Source: Thermoproteota archaeon | GTDB taxonomy: Archaea > Korarchaeota > Korarchaeia > Korarchaeales > Korarchaeaceae | Direction of reading: 5' to 3' | DNA: 53,357 nucleotides | Assembly (NCBI GenBank): GCA_027061785.1 | Contig: JAMOVA010000033.1 | Coordinates: 1 to 53,357 of the forward strand | Shown: positions 6,679 to 16,216 of the stretch, one piece after another | Position numbering within the stretch: the stretch's first letter is position 1 | Layout of the letters: every line of letters starts with the position of its first letter | Made by a program: the position numbers and the translations under genes | Notes under the pieces: generated by a model | The model's input: only the letters and a program-made list of their open reading frames with translations | What the model was told of the DNA's origin: nothing | Databases searched by the model: none

Positions 6679-8574
6679 ATGGGAGATCTGCTCGCCCCAG
6701 CCAACACCCTAGAGGTGTTACTCGGAAACGAGGCTGTCGCAAGAGGGGCCTTAGAGGCCGGCCTGAACGTCGCCGCGGCCTATCCTGGTACACCAAGCAC
6801 GGAGATAGGTGAGGCCCTAGCCAAAGTAGCCAAGCAGGTGGGTATCTACTTCGAGTGGTCGGCCAACGAGAAGGTCGCCACGGAGGTTGCTATGGGGGCG
6901 GCGTGGTCCGGTCTCAGGGCCCTGACCATGATGAAACACGTGGGCTTCAACGTTGCCTCTGATGCCATCTTCACCCTAGCTTACGCGGGAGTGACCGGCG
7001 CCATGGTCATAGTATCGGCGGACGACCCCCATGCTCACAGCAGTCAAAACGAGCAGGACAACAGGCATTACAGCGAGTCAGTTGGTTTACCTATGCTGGA
7101 GCCATCCAACCCTCAGGAAGCCAAGGACTTCACGAAGGAGGCCTTCGAACTATCCAGCAAGTACAAGATACCCGTAATGGTGAGGACGACGACCAGGATC
7201 AGCCATCAGAGAGGTCCCGTTCGCTTAGGAGAGATAACGGCTGGCTTCTCCAAGGGGAAGTTCGTTCCTCCGGAGCCCGACAGGTACCTCCAAGTGGGCG
7301 CCATAGCTAGGAAGCATCACGCGGAGCTTTTGGGTAAGCTCAAGGAGATATCCTTGGATGTCGCGCCCTCCTACGCCAAAGTGGAGGGGGCTTCCGATGC
7401 GGAGTTCGGGGTCATAACCTCGGGTGTCGCCTACGCCCATGCTAAGGAGGCGCTGAAGCTCGTTAATGTGGATGCCAAGATTCTGAAGCTGGGAATGACT
7501 TTCCCGCTCCCCGAGAAGGCTATAGGGGAGTTCCTCTCCTCCGTGAACACCGTACTGATAGTGGAGGAGCTGGATCCCTACCTAGAAATGAGGGTGAAGG
7601 CCATAGCCAAGGACTACGCGCCGGAGGTCGAGGTCCTAGGTAAGCTGACCGGCCACATGCCCAGGGTGGGAGAGTACACCATGAGAACCGTGTTGAACGG
7701 GCTATCGAAGGCATTGGGAGTCGCTCCTCCCGTTAACTTCGCTGAAATAGACAGGAGAAGTTCTGAAATACTTAAGAAAGTCCCTCCAAGGCCTCCAGTC
7801 CTGTGCCCCGCGTGTCCCCACAGGTCTACGGGGTACGCCCTCAGGAGGGCCGCGGGCAGGGCCGCGTTCATGGGCGATATAGGGTGTTACGCTCTGCTAT
7901 TCCAGAAGCCGTTCAGGGTGGAACACGTCACTCACGCGATGGGCTCGTCCATAGGCTTGGCTAACGGGATAGATGTGGCCACAGATCAGGACGTGGTCGC
8001 GCTGATAGGAGATTCCACGTTCTTCCACGCTGGCATACCAGCGCTGATAAATGCGGTCCACAACAAGAGGAAGATGACCGTGGTGATAATGGACAACAGG
8101 ATAACGGCCATGACGGGGCACCAGCCGCACCCAGGTACGGATGTCAATGCGGTGGGTGATGAGGCCCCTGCCATAGATATAGAGAAGGTCGTCCGATCCA
8201 TAGGCGTCGATTACGTCAAGGTGGTGGATCCCTACGATCATGCCGCCACTGAAAAGGCGATAAGAGAGGCCCTGAAACACGATGGCGTCTCTGTGGTGAT
8301 AACCAAGAGGGAGTGCGCCCTACTCACAGTGGCCAGACTCAGGAGACAGGGGCAGAAGATAGTGCCGTACAGGGTGAACCCCGACAAGTGCACTTACTGC
8401 AGGGTCTGCATAAACACCTTCGCCTGCCCGGCCTTCGTTGACACGGGCTCTCTAGTGGAAATAGATCCAACAGTGTGCTTCGGCTGCGGAGCCTGCGTTC
8501 CCGTCTGTCCGTACGGAGCTTTCGAGCCTCAGGAGGGGTCGCTCAATTGGAGGGAGCAGAAGATAGGGGTGTGA
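6679..8574 (+). CDS. iorA: Indolepyruvate:ferredoxin oxidoreductase, alpha subunit
   Basis: 631 residues. The N-terminal pyruvate-oxidoreductase domain (LGNEAVARGALEAG, AAYPGTPSTEIGE) is followed by the thiamine-diphosphate domain (GDIGCYALL, ALIGDSTFFHAG, IMDN) and a C-terminal ferredoxin domain with two [4Fe-4S] cysteine sets (CTYCRVC...CPAF and CFGCGACVPVCP). It oxidises aryl pyruvates from aromatic amino-acid transamination to aryl-acetyl-CoA with reduction of ferredoxin. Full length. iorB follows after 4 nt, and the upstream CoA-ligase-like gene fits energy recovery from the acyl-CoA product. Confidence 0.95.
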   Translation: MGDLLAPANTLEVLLGNEAVARGALEAGLNVAAAYPGTPSTEIGEALAKVAKQVGIYFEWSANEKVATEVAMGAAWSGLRALTMMKHVGFNVASDAIFTLAYAGVTGAMVIVSADDPHAHSSQNEQDNRHYSESVGLPMLEPSNPQEAKDFTKEAFELSSKYKIPVMVRTTTRISHQRGPVRLGEITAGFSKGKFVPPEPDRYLQVGAIARKHHAELLGKLKEISLDVAPSYAKVEGASDAEFGVITSGVAYAHAKEALKLVNVDAKILKLGMTFPLPEKAIGEFLSSVNTVLIVEELDPYLEMRVKAIAKDYAPEVEVLGKLTGHMPRVGEYTMRTVLNGLSKALGVAPPVNFAEIDRRSSEILKKVPPRPPVLCPACPHRSTGYALRRAAGRAAFMGDIGCYALLFQKPFRVEHVTHAMGSSIGLANGIDVATDQDVVALIGDSTFFHAGIPALINAVHNKRKMTVVIMDNRITAMTGHQPHPGTDVNAVGDEAPAIDIEKVVRSIGVDYVKVVDPYDHAATEKAIREALKHDGVSVVITKRECALLTVARLRRQGQKIVPYRVNPDKCTYCRVCINTFACPAFVDTGSLVEIDPTVCFGCGACVPVCPYGAFEPQEGSLNWREQKIGV

Positions 8575-8578
8575 GAGC

Positions 8579-9187
8579 ATGAGCGTACGCGAGTTCAACG
8601 TGATAGTTGCTGGAGTCGGTGGGCAGGGGATCCTGTTCACCACTAACGTGATAGCCAGGGCCGCGCTCAAGCTCGGCCTTAACTTCGCCCAGAGCGAGGT
8701 CCACGGTCTCTCTCAGAGGTATGGATCTATAAGAACTGAGTTAAGGATTGGAAGCGACGTATCCAGTCCCCTCATACTGGAGGGAACGCTCGATCTGCTG
8801 ATAGCCTTGGAACCGCTCGAGGGGCTCAGACAGGCACCATACATCTCGGAAAGGACCACGGTGGTCATGAACAACCACGTGATACCCCCGGTGGGGGCAT
8901 ACTTGGAGAGGTTCCCCATACCCAGCTTCGATGAGATCTTGGAGCTCATGAAGAGCCTCAATCCCAAGCAGATAATGGTACTGAACGCATACGACATAGC
9001 GAAGAAGGCTGGCGATTACATAGTCGCGAATACCGTGATGCTCGGAGCCGCTCAGGCCACTGGAGTGCTGCCCTTCCCAGAGGGAGTCCTCAGGGAAGCC
9101 TTGGAGGAAGTCTCCCCCTCCAGATATAGGGATTTAAATTTGAGAGCCTTCGACCTCGGGAGGGAATCCGTATCCCCCCCGAGGTGA
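8579..9187 (+). CDS. iorB: Indolepyruvate:ferredoxin oxidoreductase, beta subunit
   Basis: 202 residues with the gamma-type oxidoreductase domain motif NVIVAGVGGQGILFTTNVIA near the N-terminus and SEVHGLSQRYGSI after it, standard for IorB. It pairs with IorA to form the indolepyruvate oxidoreductase. The ATG lies just behind GTGAGAGC at the end of iorA. The next gene starts 4 nt after its stop, so abce1 is probably in the same transcript. Confidence 0.94.
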   Translation: MSVREFNVIVAGVGGQGILFTTNVIARAALKLGLNFAQSEVHGLSQRYGSIRTELRIGSDVSSPLILEGTLDLLIALEPLEGLRQAPYISERTTVVMNNHVIPPVGAYLERFPIPSFDEILELMKSLNPKQIMVLNAYDIAKKAGDYIVANTVMLGAAQATGVLPFPEGVLREALEEVSPSRYRDLNLRAFDLGRESVSPPR

Positions 9188-9191
9188 TTTT

Positions 9192-10970
9192 TTGCCCGCT
9201 AGGAGGATAGCTGTAGTAGATAGGGACAGATGTAACCCGCGCAAGTGCGGCTTGGAGTGCATAAAGTACTGCCCAGAGGTTAGAATGGGAGTTGAGGAGA
9301 CTATCAGGCTGGAGGATGGTCTCCTAGTTATAGACGAGGAGTTGTGCACGGGATGCGGGATATGCGTCAAGAAGTGCCCGTTCTCCGCCATTTCCGTCGT
9401 GAACCTACCGGCTCCCGTGGAGGGTGAGGAGGTACACAGGTACGGGGTGAATGGGTTCACCCTCTTCAGGCTGCCGATAGTGAGACCCGGCAAGATCGTG
9501 GGTCTTGTGGGTCCGAACGGGGTGGGCAAGACCACCTCCATATCCATTCTGTCGGGCAGGATAAAGCCCAACCTAGGCAGGGTTGACGATGAACCGGATT
9601 GGGATGAGGTGATAAGGCATTTCAGGGGTTCTGAACTCCAGGACTATCTGAAGAGACTCGCTGATGGTCAGATAAGGGTCGTGAACAAGCCTGAGAGGAT
9701 AGATAAGATACCCCAAGTCGTGAAGGGGCGGGTCATCGAAGTCCTCGAGAAGGTGGACGAGAGGGGGGTCCTAAATGAAGCGATGGACCTCCTAGGGTTG
9801 GATAAGCTCAAGGACAGGAGAGTAGAGGAACTGAGCGGTGGCGAGCTCCAGAGACTAGCCTTGGCGGCGGCGTACGTGAGGGACGCCGATGTCTACGTGC
9901 TGGACGAGCCGACTAACTATCTAGACGTCTATCAGAGGATGAGGGCCGCTAGATTGATAAGGAGGCTTCAGGAGGATGGTAAATCCGTTATGCTGGTGGA
10001 GCACGATCTGGCGGTGTTGGATTACCTCAGCGACTACGTCCACATACTCTACGGGGAGCCCGGGGTTTACGGAGTGGTCAGCCATCCCCACTCCACTAGA
10101 GAGGGGATAAACATCTTCTTGGACGGGTACCTGCCGGATGACAACGTCAGGTTCAGGGATGAGCCCATCTCCTTCTTGCCTAGGGTGGGCAGCCCCGAGA
10201 TCTCGGAGAATCCGGTTGTGGTGTACACTAGCTTGGAGAAGAGGTTGAACGGTTTCCACCTCCACGTTGAGGAGGGAGAGGTCTACGCCGGAGAGGTGGT
10301 CGTGGCGGTCGGCCCCAACGGAATAGGAAAGACCACCTTTGTGAGGATACTGGCGGGTGAGCTCAGTCCGGATCAGGGTACCGTGATGACCGAGGGCATA
10401 AAGGTCTCGTACAAGCCGCAGCACGTGAAACCCACGTATGAGGGCACCGTGGAGTCCCTCCTGCGCAAGGTGGCCGGATCTAGCTACTCGAGTCCCTACT
10501 TCAGGGCGGAAGTGATTAAGAGGCTGGGAATAGAGAGGCTGCTGGACAGGTACCTAGATGAGCTCAGCGGGGGAGAGCTTCAGAAGGTCGCCATTGCAGC
10601 TTGCCTAGGTAGAGAGGCCGATATCTACCTGATAGACGAGCCCAGCGCGTTCTTAGATGTGGAAGCCAGGTTCGCGGCAGCGAAGGCCATCAGGAGGAGG
10701 ATTCAAGGGGAGAACAAGGCCGTGATCGTCGTGGAACACGATCTTCTTACGATAGAAGCGGTGGCTGATAGGATCATGGTCTTCTCAGGGCAACCTGGGG
10801 TTGAGGGTCACGCCAGCAGGCCCATGGATCCCAGGGAGGGACTTAATGAGTTCTTAAAGGACGTCGATGTCACCTTCAGGCGTGACCCCGACACGGGCAG
10901 ACCTAGAGTCAACAAGCCCGGCTCCAAGATGGATCAGCTGGCGAGGGCAAGGGGGAGGTACTACCCATGA
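9192..10970 (+). CDS. abce1: ABCE1/Rli1 ribosome-recycling ATPase
   Basis: 592 residues from a TTG start behind GAGGTGAT. The N-terminal iron-sulphur domain carries eight cysteines (from C14 to C62, with CTGCGICVKKCPF). Two ABC ATPase domains follow, each with Walker A (GPNGVGKTT about residues 107-115 and GPNGIGKTT) and an ELSGGELQ signature, separated by the hinge. It splits the ribosome after termination together with aRF1 or Pelota. Its last codons overlap the next gene's ATG (ATGA), although the two functions do not obviously relate. Confidence 0.96.
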   Translation: MPARRIAVVDRDRCNPRKCGLECIKYCPEVRMGVEETIRLEDGLLVIDEELCTGCGICVKKCPFSAISVVNLPAPVEGEEVHRYGVNGFTLFRLPIVRPGKIVGLVGPNGVGKTTSISILSGRIKPNLGRVDDEPDWDEVIRHFRGSELQDYLKRLADGQIRVVNKPERIDKIPQVVKGRVIEVLEKVDERGVLNEAMDLLGLDKLKDRRVEELSGGELQRLALAAAYVRDADVYVLDEPTNYLDVYQRMRAARLIRRLQEDGKSVMLVEHDLAVLDYLSDYVHILYGEPGVYGVVSHPHSTREGINIFLDGYLPDDNVRFRDEPISFLPRVGSPEISENPVVVYTSLEKRLNGFHLHVEEGEVYAGEVVVAVGPNGIGKTTFVRILAGELSPDQGTVMTEGIKVSYKPQHVKPTYEGTVESLLRKVAGSSYSSPYFRAEVIKRLGIERLLDRYLDELSGGELQKVAIAACLGREADIYLIDEPSAFLDVEARFAAAKAIRRRIQGENKAVIVVEHDLLTIEAVADRIMVFSGQPGVEGHASRPMDPREGLNEFLKDVDVTFRRDPDTGRPRVNKPGSKMDQLARARGRYYP

Positions 10971-11644
10971 ACCTGCTCGGGTTCCTCTTAGGCAAGAGGG
11001 AAGCCCTACGGGACCTTGGACTGAACGCTAGTTTTCTACCGGCAGCTACCTCCCTCCTTCTCTTCCTTGTAGTGGATGCCCTAGCCCTTTCGACGCTGGG
11101 GGTGAGGATAGCTTGTTCATCCTCTACCATGACGGAGAGGGTGGCGATGTTCATTCACGTGAAACAACTCCTGCTCCTCTACATGTGGGTCATAACGGCG
11201 GTGAGCTGGGGGATATCCTCAGTCGTCTCGGGGATCTCCGTGGCTAGGAGGGCTAAGATGAGGCTCAGGAAATACCACTACCTGATGGCCCTCTGCTCCC
11301 TTCCGCTCACCATCGTGGGACTCCTAAATACGTTGGTGCTGATGATCTCACCCGGCAGGGTCATCTCGTGCGAGGGTTCAACATGGAGAGGCCTTCTATT
11401 GACCGTATTTTCAGAGATACTCTCGTATCTGCTGTCTTTTCCTCCGATAATCTCCCTGATACTGGCCCTAGTTTCCCTCGGCTGGTTCACCTATCTCTCC
11501 TACAGGGTGCATGCCGTAACTATCGGACTGGATAGAGAGGATGCCCTCAAGTACTCGCTCAAGTTCACCTCGACCTTCGTGGGCTCCATAATCCTGATAA
11601 GTGTCCTGATCTCTGTGCTCATCGTATTACTCCAGTTGCCCTAG
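10967..11644 (+). CDS. Yip1-like multi-pass membrane protein, unknown function
   Basis: 225 residues with about five hydrophobic segments (around residues 22-45, 65-88, 105-128, 145-170 and 200-223), consistent with the Yip1/DUF1282-type membrane fold common in archaea. No catalytic motif is seen. It overlaps the stop of abce1 by 4 nt (ATGA) and converges with egsA with a 26-nt overlap of coding ends. Family assignment is tentative. Confidence 0.7.
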   Translation: MNLLGFLLGKREALRDLGLNASFLPAATSLLLFLVVDALALSTLGVRIACSSSTMTERVAMFIHVKQLLLLYMWVITAVSWGISSVVSGISVARRAKMRLRKYHYLMALCSLPLTIVGLLNTLVLMISPGRVISCEGSTWRGLLLTVFSEILSYLLSFPPIISLILALVSLGWFTYLSYRVHAVTIGLDREDALKYSLKFTSTFVGSIILISVLISVLIVLLQLP

Positions 11645-12716
11645 CCAGCTTTTCGGCTGCAGTCGGGGTGAGCCCTGTCACTCCGAGTATGGTGTACCTG
11701 TCCCTTATCCTGTGAGCTACTGTCAGGGCCTTCACCACGAGGTCGGGTCTTAAGCCAGCTTCCTCTGCCGTTGTTGGTACGCCCGCCTCTCTGAGCTTCT
11801 CCCTTATCCACTTCCAGTCCTGACCCTGGAGGTAGGCCATCATTATCGTTCCCAGGGCCACCTGTATCCCATGAGGCGCGGGTTTCACGCCCTCCTTGGC
11901 AGCTATCGCATCCAGCGCGTGGCTGAACATGTGCTCACTACCGCTGGCAGGCCTCGAGCTCCCGGCTATGCTTATAGCCACGCCGCTGCCTATCAACGCT
12001 TTCACCAAAATCCTAGTGGACTCCTCCAATCCCGACTTTATCTCGGAGGCGTGATCCGTCGCTATCTTGGCGCTGAGCAGTGACATCGAGGCAGCATACT
12101 CGCTGTATGGTTCATCCTTCAGCTTATGGGCCAGCTCCCAATCCCTCACAGCCGTGAACTTGGCCACCAAGTCACCGAATCCGGACTTGAACGTCTCGGG
12201 AGGGGCCCTGTTTATCACTCGGGTGTCAGCGACCACCGCCGTGGGTGCTTCCATTCCCCTGATCCCGCCGAATCTGGTTTCAGCCTGCTTCGACAGGGAG
12301 AAGTTCACCGCAGGTGATGCTATCCCGTCGTGACTCGCCGAGGTGGGGACCACTGCATACCTAACTCCGAGCTTGGCTGCGGCCAGCTTGGTGACATCTA
12401 GGGGCTTACCGCCTCCCACCCCTATCAGGAAGTCTGCGTTCCTCTCTTCTGCCTCCTTAATGACCTGTAGGACGTCCTCTATCCCTCCCTGACGGGCTAC
12501 GACGTGGTAAACCTTCATGTCGCCTTCCAGCATGTCGATCAGGTCCTTGGCCACCACGGCCGTTACGCTGGATCCGCTAACCACCACGGCCGTTCCTGTG
12601 AGGCCTAGGCTGTGTAGTATCTCGGCTGTCCTTCCCAAGGCATTCGGCCCGAATATGATGTATCTGGGGCTCTCTATCTTCTCCAGTCCCTTGCCTGAGA
12701 TCAGTTCACCACGCAC
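11619..12716 (-). CDS. egsA: sn-glycerol-1-phosphate dehydrogenase
   Basis: 365 residues. The NAD(P)-binding GVGGGKPLDVTK and the VVPTSASHDGIASPAV segment (Asp/His ligands of the catalytic zinc) are diagnostic. It reduces dihydroxyacetone phosphate to sn-glycerol-1-phosphate, the backbone of archaeal ether lipids. I place the start at GTG 12716: a TATA-like CTTTTATTTT lies about 25 nt upstream and the family is about 350 residues long. The frame is open further, to an ATG at 12791, which would add 25 residues with no family match and run through both promoters of this divergent pair. Confidence 0.9.
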   Translation of the reverse strand: MRGELISGKGLEKIESPRYIIFGPNALGRTAEILHSLGLTGTAVVVSGSSVTAVVAKDLIDMLEGDMKVYHVVARQGGIEDVLQVIKEAEERNADFLIGVGGGKPLDVTKLAAAKLGVRYAVVPTSASHDGIASPAVNFSLSKQAETRFGGIRGMEAPTAVVADTRVINRAPPETFKSGFGDLVAKFTAVRDWELAHKLKDEPYSEYAASMSLLSAKIATDHASEIKSGLEESTRILVKALIGSGVAISIAGSSRPASGSEHMFSHALDAIAAKEGVKPAPHGIQVALGTIMMAYLQGQDWKWIREKLREAGVPTTAEEAGLRPDLVVKALTVAHRIRDRYTILGVTGLTPTAAEKLARATGVIR

Positions 12717-12736
12717 CTGGGTGAAACGGCTGGAGG

Positions 12737-12746
12737 AAAATAAAAG
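12737..12746 (-). promoter_or_regulatory. TATA box for leaderless egsA
   Basis: CTTTTATTTT on the minus strand, about 25 nt before the GTG proposed as the egsA start. The divergent gene has its own TTAATTAA at 12766-12773. Confidence 0.5.
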
Positions 12747-12802
12747 TTCGCGGGAACGATAACCCTTAATTAAGGGAGGTTTCCCTACCATGGGACCGAA
12801 GA

Positions 12803-13507
12803 ATGGAGACCAAGACCAAGATAGTGCTGCTGCTCAATCTCGTCTTCGTTGCTCTACTCTTATCTTGGCCTGTAATAACGGCACCTAAGTTCAAGATTTC
12901 TCTTAATGAGGATACGGTCCCCCTAGGGGGAGAACTCCAGTTCACGGTGTCTTTTCCCAGCCCTCCGTCATCCGTCAGGGTGGATGTCGTGGACCTAGAG
13001 AGGAATATGACCATAGAGTCCAAGAGCCTGCAGCCGGCCAAAGTAGTGAGCGCCGTCATTCCAATCGATGAGGGAAGGTACAGAATAGGCCACTATTCGC
13101 TGAGAGTCGTGGCAAATCTCGGTGGCACCGTCGAGGAAGATGCTTATTTCAACGTGTTCGGGGGCGCTCCCCTGAACATAACCCTAGAGACGGAGGAAAA
13201 CCTGTCCGCCTTCATCAACGTGACGGCTGAGAAGCAGTACGCCACCGTCTCCAGCAAGGTATATGCTACCGTGACGATGAAGGGAAAGCCCGTCAAGGGG
13301 GCCAAGCTCATAGCCCTCACCATGGGCCCCAACGCCACCGTGACCTCCGTGGCTTACACCGATTCCGAGGGCAAGGCCGTTTTGGACTGGAGCGCTAACG
13401 TGACCGAGAACACCACCTACGTCGTGGTGGTGCAGGCGCTGAAGCCGGGACATCCCATAGCCTCTGGAGAGGTCAAGATAAGGGTAAGGGTAGAGAAGGG
13501 GAGCTGA
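12803..13507 (+). CDS. Secreted or membrane-anchored Ig-like protein
   Basis: 234 residues. Basic N-terminus and one hydrophobic segment (about residues 6-26, VLLLNLVFVALLLSWPVITA) act as a signal peptide or anchor. The rest is beta-rich with two Ig/CARDB-like repeats, the second of bacterial-Ig type (GKPVKGAKLIALTM...TDSEGKAVLDW). Many N-glycosylation sequons (NMT, NIT, NLS, NVT twice, NAT, NTT) fit a cell-surface glycoprotein. Function unknown. The ATG lies 33 bp after a TTAATTAA box. Its stop directly abuts the metG stop on the other strand with no gap. Confidence 0.75.
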   Translation: METKTKIVLLLNLVFVALLLSWPVITAPKFKISLNEDTVPLGGELQFTVSFPSPPSSVRVDVVDLERNMTIESKSLQPAKVVSAVIPIDEGRYRIGHYSLRVVANLGGTVEEDAYFNVFGGAPLNITLETEENLSAFINVTAEKQYATVSSKVYATVTMKGKPVKGAKLIALTMGPNATVTSVAYTDSEGKAVLDWSANVTENTTYVVVVQALKPGHPIASGEVKIRVRVEKGS

Positions 13508-15187
13508 TCATTCTCTAGCTGACAGGACCTCTCCCCTCTCCCGGATCTCCTCCAGCTTTTCCTGCAGCTCTTCCTTGCTGACCTTGTGGAACAAGGGTTC
13601 CACTTCCCTCAGCTGTACTCCGGCTACGATGTTGAACGCGTCCGAGAGGGGCGCGGGCTCGCCGTCGAGGCCCATCATCCTCCATAGCTTCTCAGCTGAG
13701 AAGGGCATGAATATGTGCATGTAGCAGGCCATCGCCCTCAGCAGATTGAAGGAGGCGACCACGGTGGAGTCGGCGCGTGCCCTGTTCTCTTTGATATCCC
13801 TCCAAGGCTCCCTGCTGTTGAAGAACCTGTTTCCGAGCCGCGCCATCTCGAGGAATTCCTTGAGGGCGTCCCTCAGCTTGACCCTCTCTAGGTTCTCCTC
13901 GATCCTTTTAGCTATTTCCTTGGCCTCTTTCAGCATCTCCTCCGACTCCTCGTCGAGCTGAGCCTCTGGAACGACTCCGTCATATCGAGACTTGATGAAG
14001 GAGAGCACCCTGTGGATCAGATTACCTAGGGTATCGTTCAGCTCATCGTTGATCTTGGCCACCATGTCGTCCCAAGCGAAGTTGGCGTCCTTCGTCTCCG
14101 GCCTTATGTATATCATGTAGAAACGCCAGTAATCGGCGGGAAGCAAGGCCAGGGCCTCGTCCAGCCATATACCTATCCTCTCCCTCTTGGAGAATTTCTC
14201 TCCCTCGAAGAGGAGGAACTCCGTGGAAGCCACGTTGTAGGGCAGGATGTACCCTTCCTCGCTGGCCATTAGTAGCGCTGGGAATATAAGGGTGTGGAAG
14301 GGTATGTTGTCCTTCCCTATGAAGTAGATCGATTTGGTGTCCTTCCCCTTCCAGAACTCGTTGAACTCCTCCGGCTTGCCGAGCCTCTCGAAATGCTCCT
14401 TCACCGCTGAGACGTAGCCCAACACTGCCTCCATCCACACGTAGATCGTCTTCCCCTCGGCTCCGGGGAAGGGAGCGGGGATGCCCCACTTGTTATCCCT
14501 AGTTATCGATCTGGGTTTCAGCCCGTCCTCTATCATTGAGAGGGACATGGCCCTCGCGTTGTCCGGGAGCTGCTCGTTCGACTCTATGTACTCCTTGAGT
14601 TTATCGGAGAATTTGGGTAGATCGAAGAACCAGTGCTTCGTCCTCCTGAGTTCCGGTTCAGCACCGCATATGGCACACCTCGGGTTGATCAGGTCGGTCG
14701 GGTTCAGGAGCCTTCCGCACCTATCACACTGGTCGCCGTGGGCCTTCTCGTACCCGCAGTAGGGGCACGTCCCGATCACGAACCTGTCGGGCAGGAACAT
14801 CTTGTCGTTGGGGCAGTAAAGCTGCTCCGTCTCCTTCTCGAAGATATGTCCGTTCTCGTAGACCTTCATGTAGAACTCCTGAACGAACTTCACGTGGGTG
14901 GGGCTCTCCGTTCTCGTGTAGTTGTCGTAGCTTATTCCGAACCTCTCGAAGAGGTCCGAGACGTAGGAGTGCATCTTATCTGTGAGCTCCTTCGGACTTA
15001 TCCCCTTCTTTATCGCCTCTATTTCTATGGGAGTTCCATGCTCATCGGAACCCGATACGAAGACCACCGAGTCCCCTTTCTTCCTCCTGTACCTAGCGTA
15101 CACGTCGGAAGAGAGGACTTGGATGAGGGTGCCCAGGTGGGGCACAGCATTTATGTAGGGCCAAGCCGAGGCCACTATCCACCTCAT
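13508..15187 (-). CDS. metG: Methionyl-tRNA synthetase
   Basis: 559 residues, class I. HIGH-type motif PHLGT follows the N-terminal strand MRWIVASAWPYINAVPHLGT. Four zinc-knuckle cysteine pairs occur in the insertion (CPYC, CDRC, CAIC and CPN...C) and the KMSKS loop is KFSKRE. It has no C-terminal tRNA-binding domain; a separate EMAP-like protein at 45000-45329 may supply it. The ATG at 15187 has GGGAG 5 nt upstream and begins the conserved core. The frame stays open 30 codons further, to 15277, but that extension matches nothing in the family. Confidence 0.96.
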   Translation of the reverse strand: MRWIVASAWPYINAVPHLGTLIQVLSSDVYARYRRKKGDSVVFVSGSDEHGTPIEIEAIKKGISPKELTDKMHSYVSDLFERFGISYDNYTRTESPTHVKFVQEFYMKVYENGHIFEKETEQLYCPNDKMFLPDRFVIGTCPYCGYEKAHGDQCDRCGRLLNPTDLINPRCAICGAEPELRRTKHWFFDLPKFSDKLKEYIESNEQLPDNARAMSLSMIEDGLKPRSITRDNKWGIPAPFPGAEGKTIYVWMEAVLGYVSAVKEHFERLGKPEEFNEFWKGKDTKSIYFIGKDNIPFHTLIFPALLMASEEGYILPYNVASTEFLLFEGEKFSKRERIGIWLDEALALLPADYWRFYMIYIRPETKDANFAWDDMVAKINDELNDTLGNLIHRVLSFIKSRYDGVVPEAQLDEESEEMLKEAKEIAKRIEENLERVKLRDALKEFLEMARLGNRFFNSREPWRDIKENRARADSTVVASFNLLRAMACYMHIFMPFSAEKLWRMMGLDGEPAPLSDAFNIVAGVQLREVEPLFHKVSKEELQEKLEEIRERGEVLSARE

Positions 15188-15251
15188 CTTCGCTCCCGCA
15201 AATGGCGCTATCAAGAATTTTAAGCCTGTGCTCAGTTCAGCATGGATCACC

Positions 15252-15716
15252 ATGGTTGAAGATGTGAACTCCTGCATCTACGAGGTGAATGAGGATTTCC
15301 TCTCCTACGTCGAGGATCTCCTGAGGGAGGAGGATCCAAAGGAGAGGGTGAGGAAGCTAAGCAGGGCCGAGGGTTACCTCAGGTACCTATTCTTCGAGCT
15401 CGTAGGTCACCTGAAGGATTGGAAGGGTGGCGATCTCAGGACACTGGTGTGCGGCCTGTCCTACCTGATACCGCTGGGAGTCAGATTGTGTTACGACACG
15501 GAGGATGGGGCTCAGGAGACCGCCTGTGGAATAGTTAGGGATCTCATAGATCTCACCTTTTCCCTCATGAGGAGATGGAGGGGGAGCGAGGAGGTCAAGG
15601 AGATTGGGGCGGAGCTGTGGACCAAGCTGGATGTAGAAAATGGCTTGGTCGACAAGGGAGAAGCAGAGGCTTTAGCTCTTAGGCTCTCCTCCGCTATTTC
15701 CAGGCTCCTTGTTTGA
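15252..15716 (+). CDS. Uncharacterised helical protein
   Basis: 154 residues, predicted all-helical and acidic, with no motif I recognise. The ATG at 15252 is about 30 nt after a TTTTAAG element that also sits upstream of divergent metG, suggesting a leaderless transcript; a GTG at 15228 is the other possible start. The 3' end overlaps ribL by 45 nt on the opposite strand. Codon use is like its neighbours, so it is probably a real gene. Confidence 0.6.
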   Translation: MVEDVNSCIYEVNEDFLSYVEDLLREEDPKERVRKLSRAEGYLRYLFFELVGHLKDWKGGDLRTLVCGLSYLIPLGVRLCYDTEDGAQETACGIVRDLIDLTFSLMRRWRGSEEVKEIGAELWTKLDVENGLVDKGEAEALALRLSSAISRLLV

Positions 15717-16142
15717 ACAGAACAGCCTCACTATCTTATCGATTATAGAGGAACTTGAGCTATCCCCGAACCTCGGAAGCCTCACCACTTCGACCTCCAT
15801 ACCCCTCTTCCTCAATTCTTCCTTGAGCCACCTCTCCTCGGCCCATTGATCGTATCCTAGAGCTATTACATCAGGTCTTATCTTCCCGATAGAGTCTAGG
15901 GGATCTTTCTCACCCAGAACGACGCGATCGACTGGTTTCAGGTTCTTAACGATGTATGCCCTAGATGACTCCCTCAGCACCGGAAATCTCCCCTTGAATC
16001 TCTTCACATTCTCATCTCTCGCGATGACCACCACGAGTTCTCCATCATCGCCAGCGAGCTTTTTGGCTTCCCACAACATCTTGATATGACCCTCATGGAT
16101 CAGGTCAAACGTGCCGGCCACCAAGACCCTGCGTCCCATCAC
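15672..16142 (-). CDS. ribL: FAD synthetase (RibL-type cytidylyltransferase fold)
   Basis: 156 residues. VAGTFDLIHEGHIKML holds the HxGH nucleotidyl-transfer motif (HEGH), followed by VVVIARDENV, and the C-terminal SSSSIIDKI stands in for the family's ISSTxIR-type motif. Archaeal RibL adenylylates FMN to FAD; related cytidylyltransferases act on glycerol phosphate, so the substrate rests on family resemblance. Start is the ATG at 16142 or the next one at 16139; both lie downstream of a TTTTAAAG element shared with the divergent DHH gene. Confidence 0.83.
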   Translation of the reverse strand: MMGRRVLVAGTFDLIHEGHIKMLWEAKKLAGDDGELVVVIARDENVKRFKGRFPVLRESSRAYIVKNLKPVDRVVLGEKDPLDSIGKIRPDVIALGYDQWAEERWLKEELRKRGMEVEVVRLPRFGDSSSSSIIDKIVRLFCSNKEPGNSGGEPKS

Positions 16143-16166
16143 TCTCCACGCACCCTCCCTGTTAAT

Positions 16167-16175
16167 GTTTTAAAG
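16167..16175. promoter_or_regulatory. Shared TATA-like element between ribL and DHH gene
   Basis: The near-palindrome GTTTTAAAG lies 29 nt from the ribL ATG (nearly leaderless) and about 46 nt from the DHH gene's ATG, leaving a leader of about 20 nt that contains GGGGAGAG. Confidence 0.35.
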
Positions 16176-16216
16176 TCGATACGCGCGATGGACTCGAGAA
16201 GGGGAGAGCCGGTGAA

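Noticed and set aside
14633-15223. 196-codon open frame on the plus strand
   Set aside because: Antisense to metG and produced by its codon bias; no domain.
15188-15277. 30-codon extension of metG
   Set aside because: No similarity to MetRS N-termini, and it would cover the divergent promoter; ATG 15187 has its own ribosome binding site.
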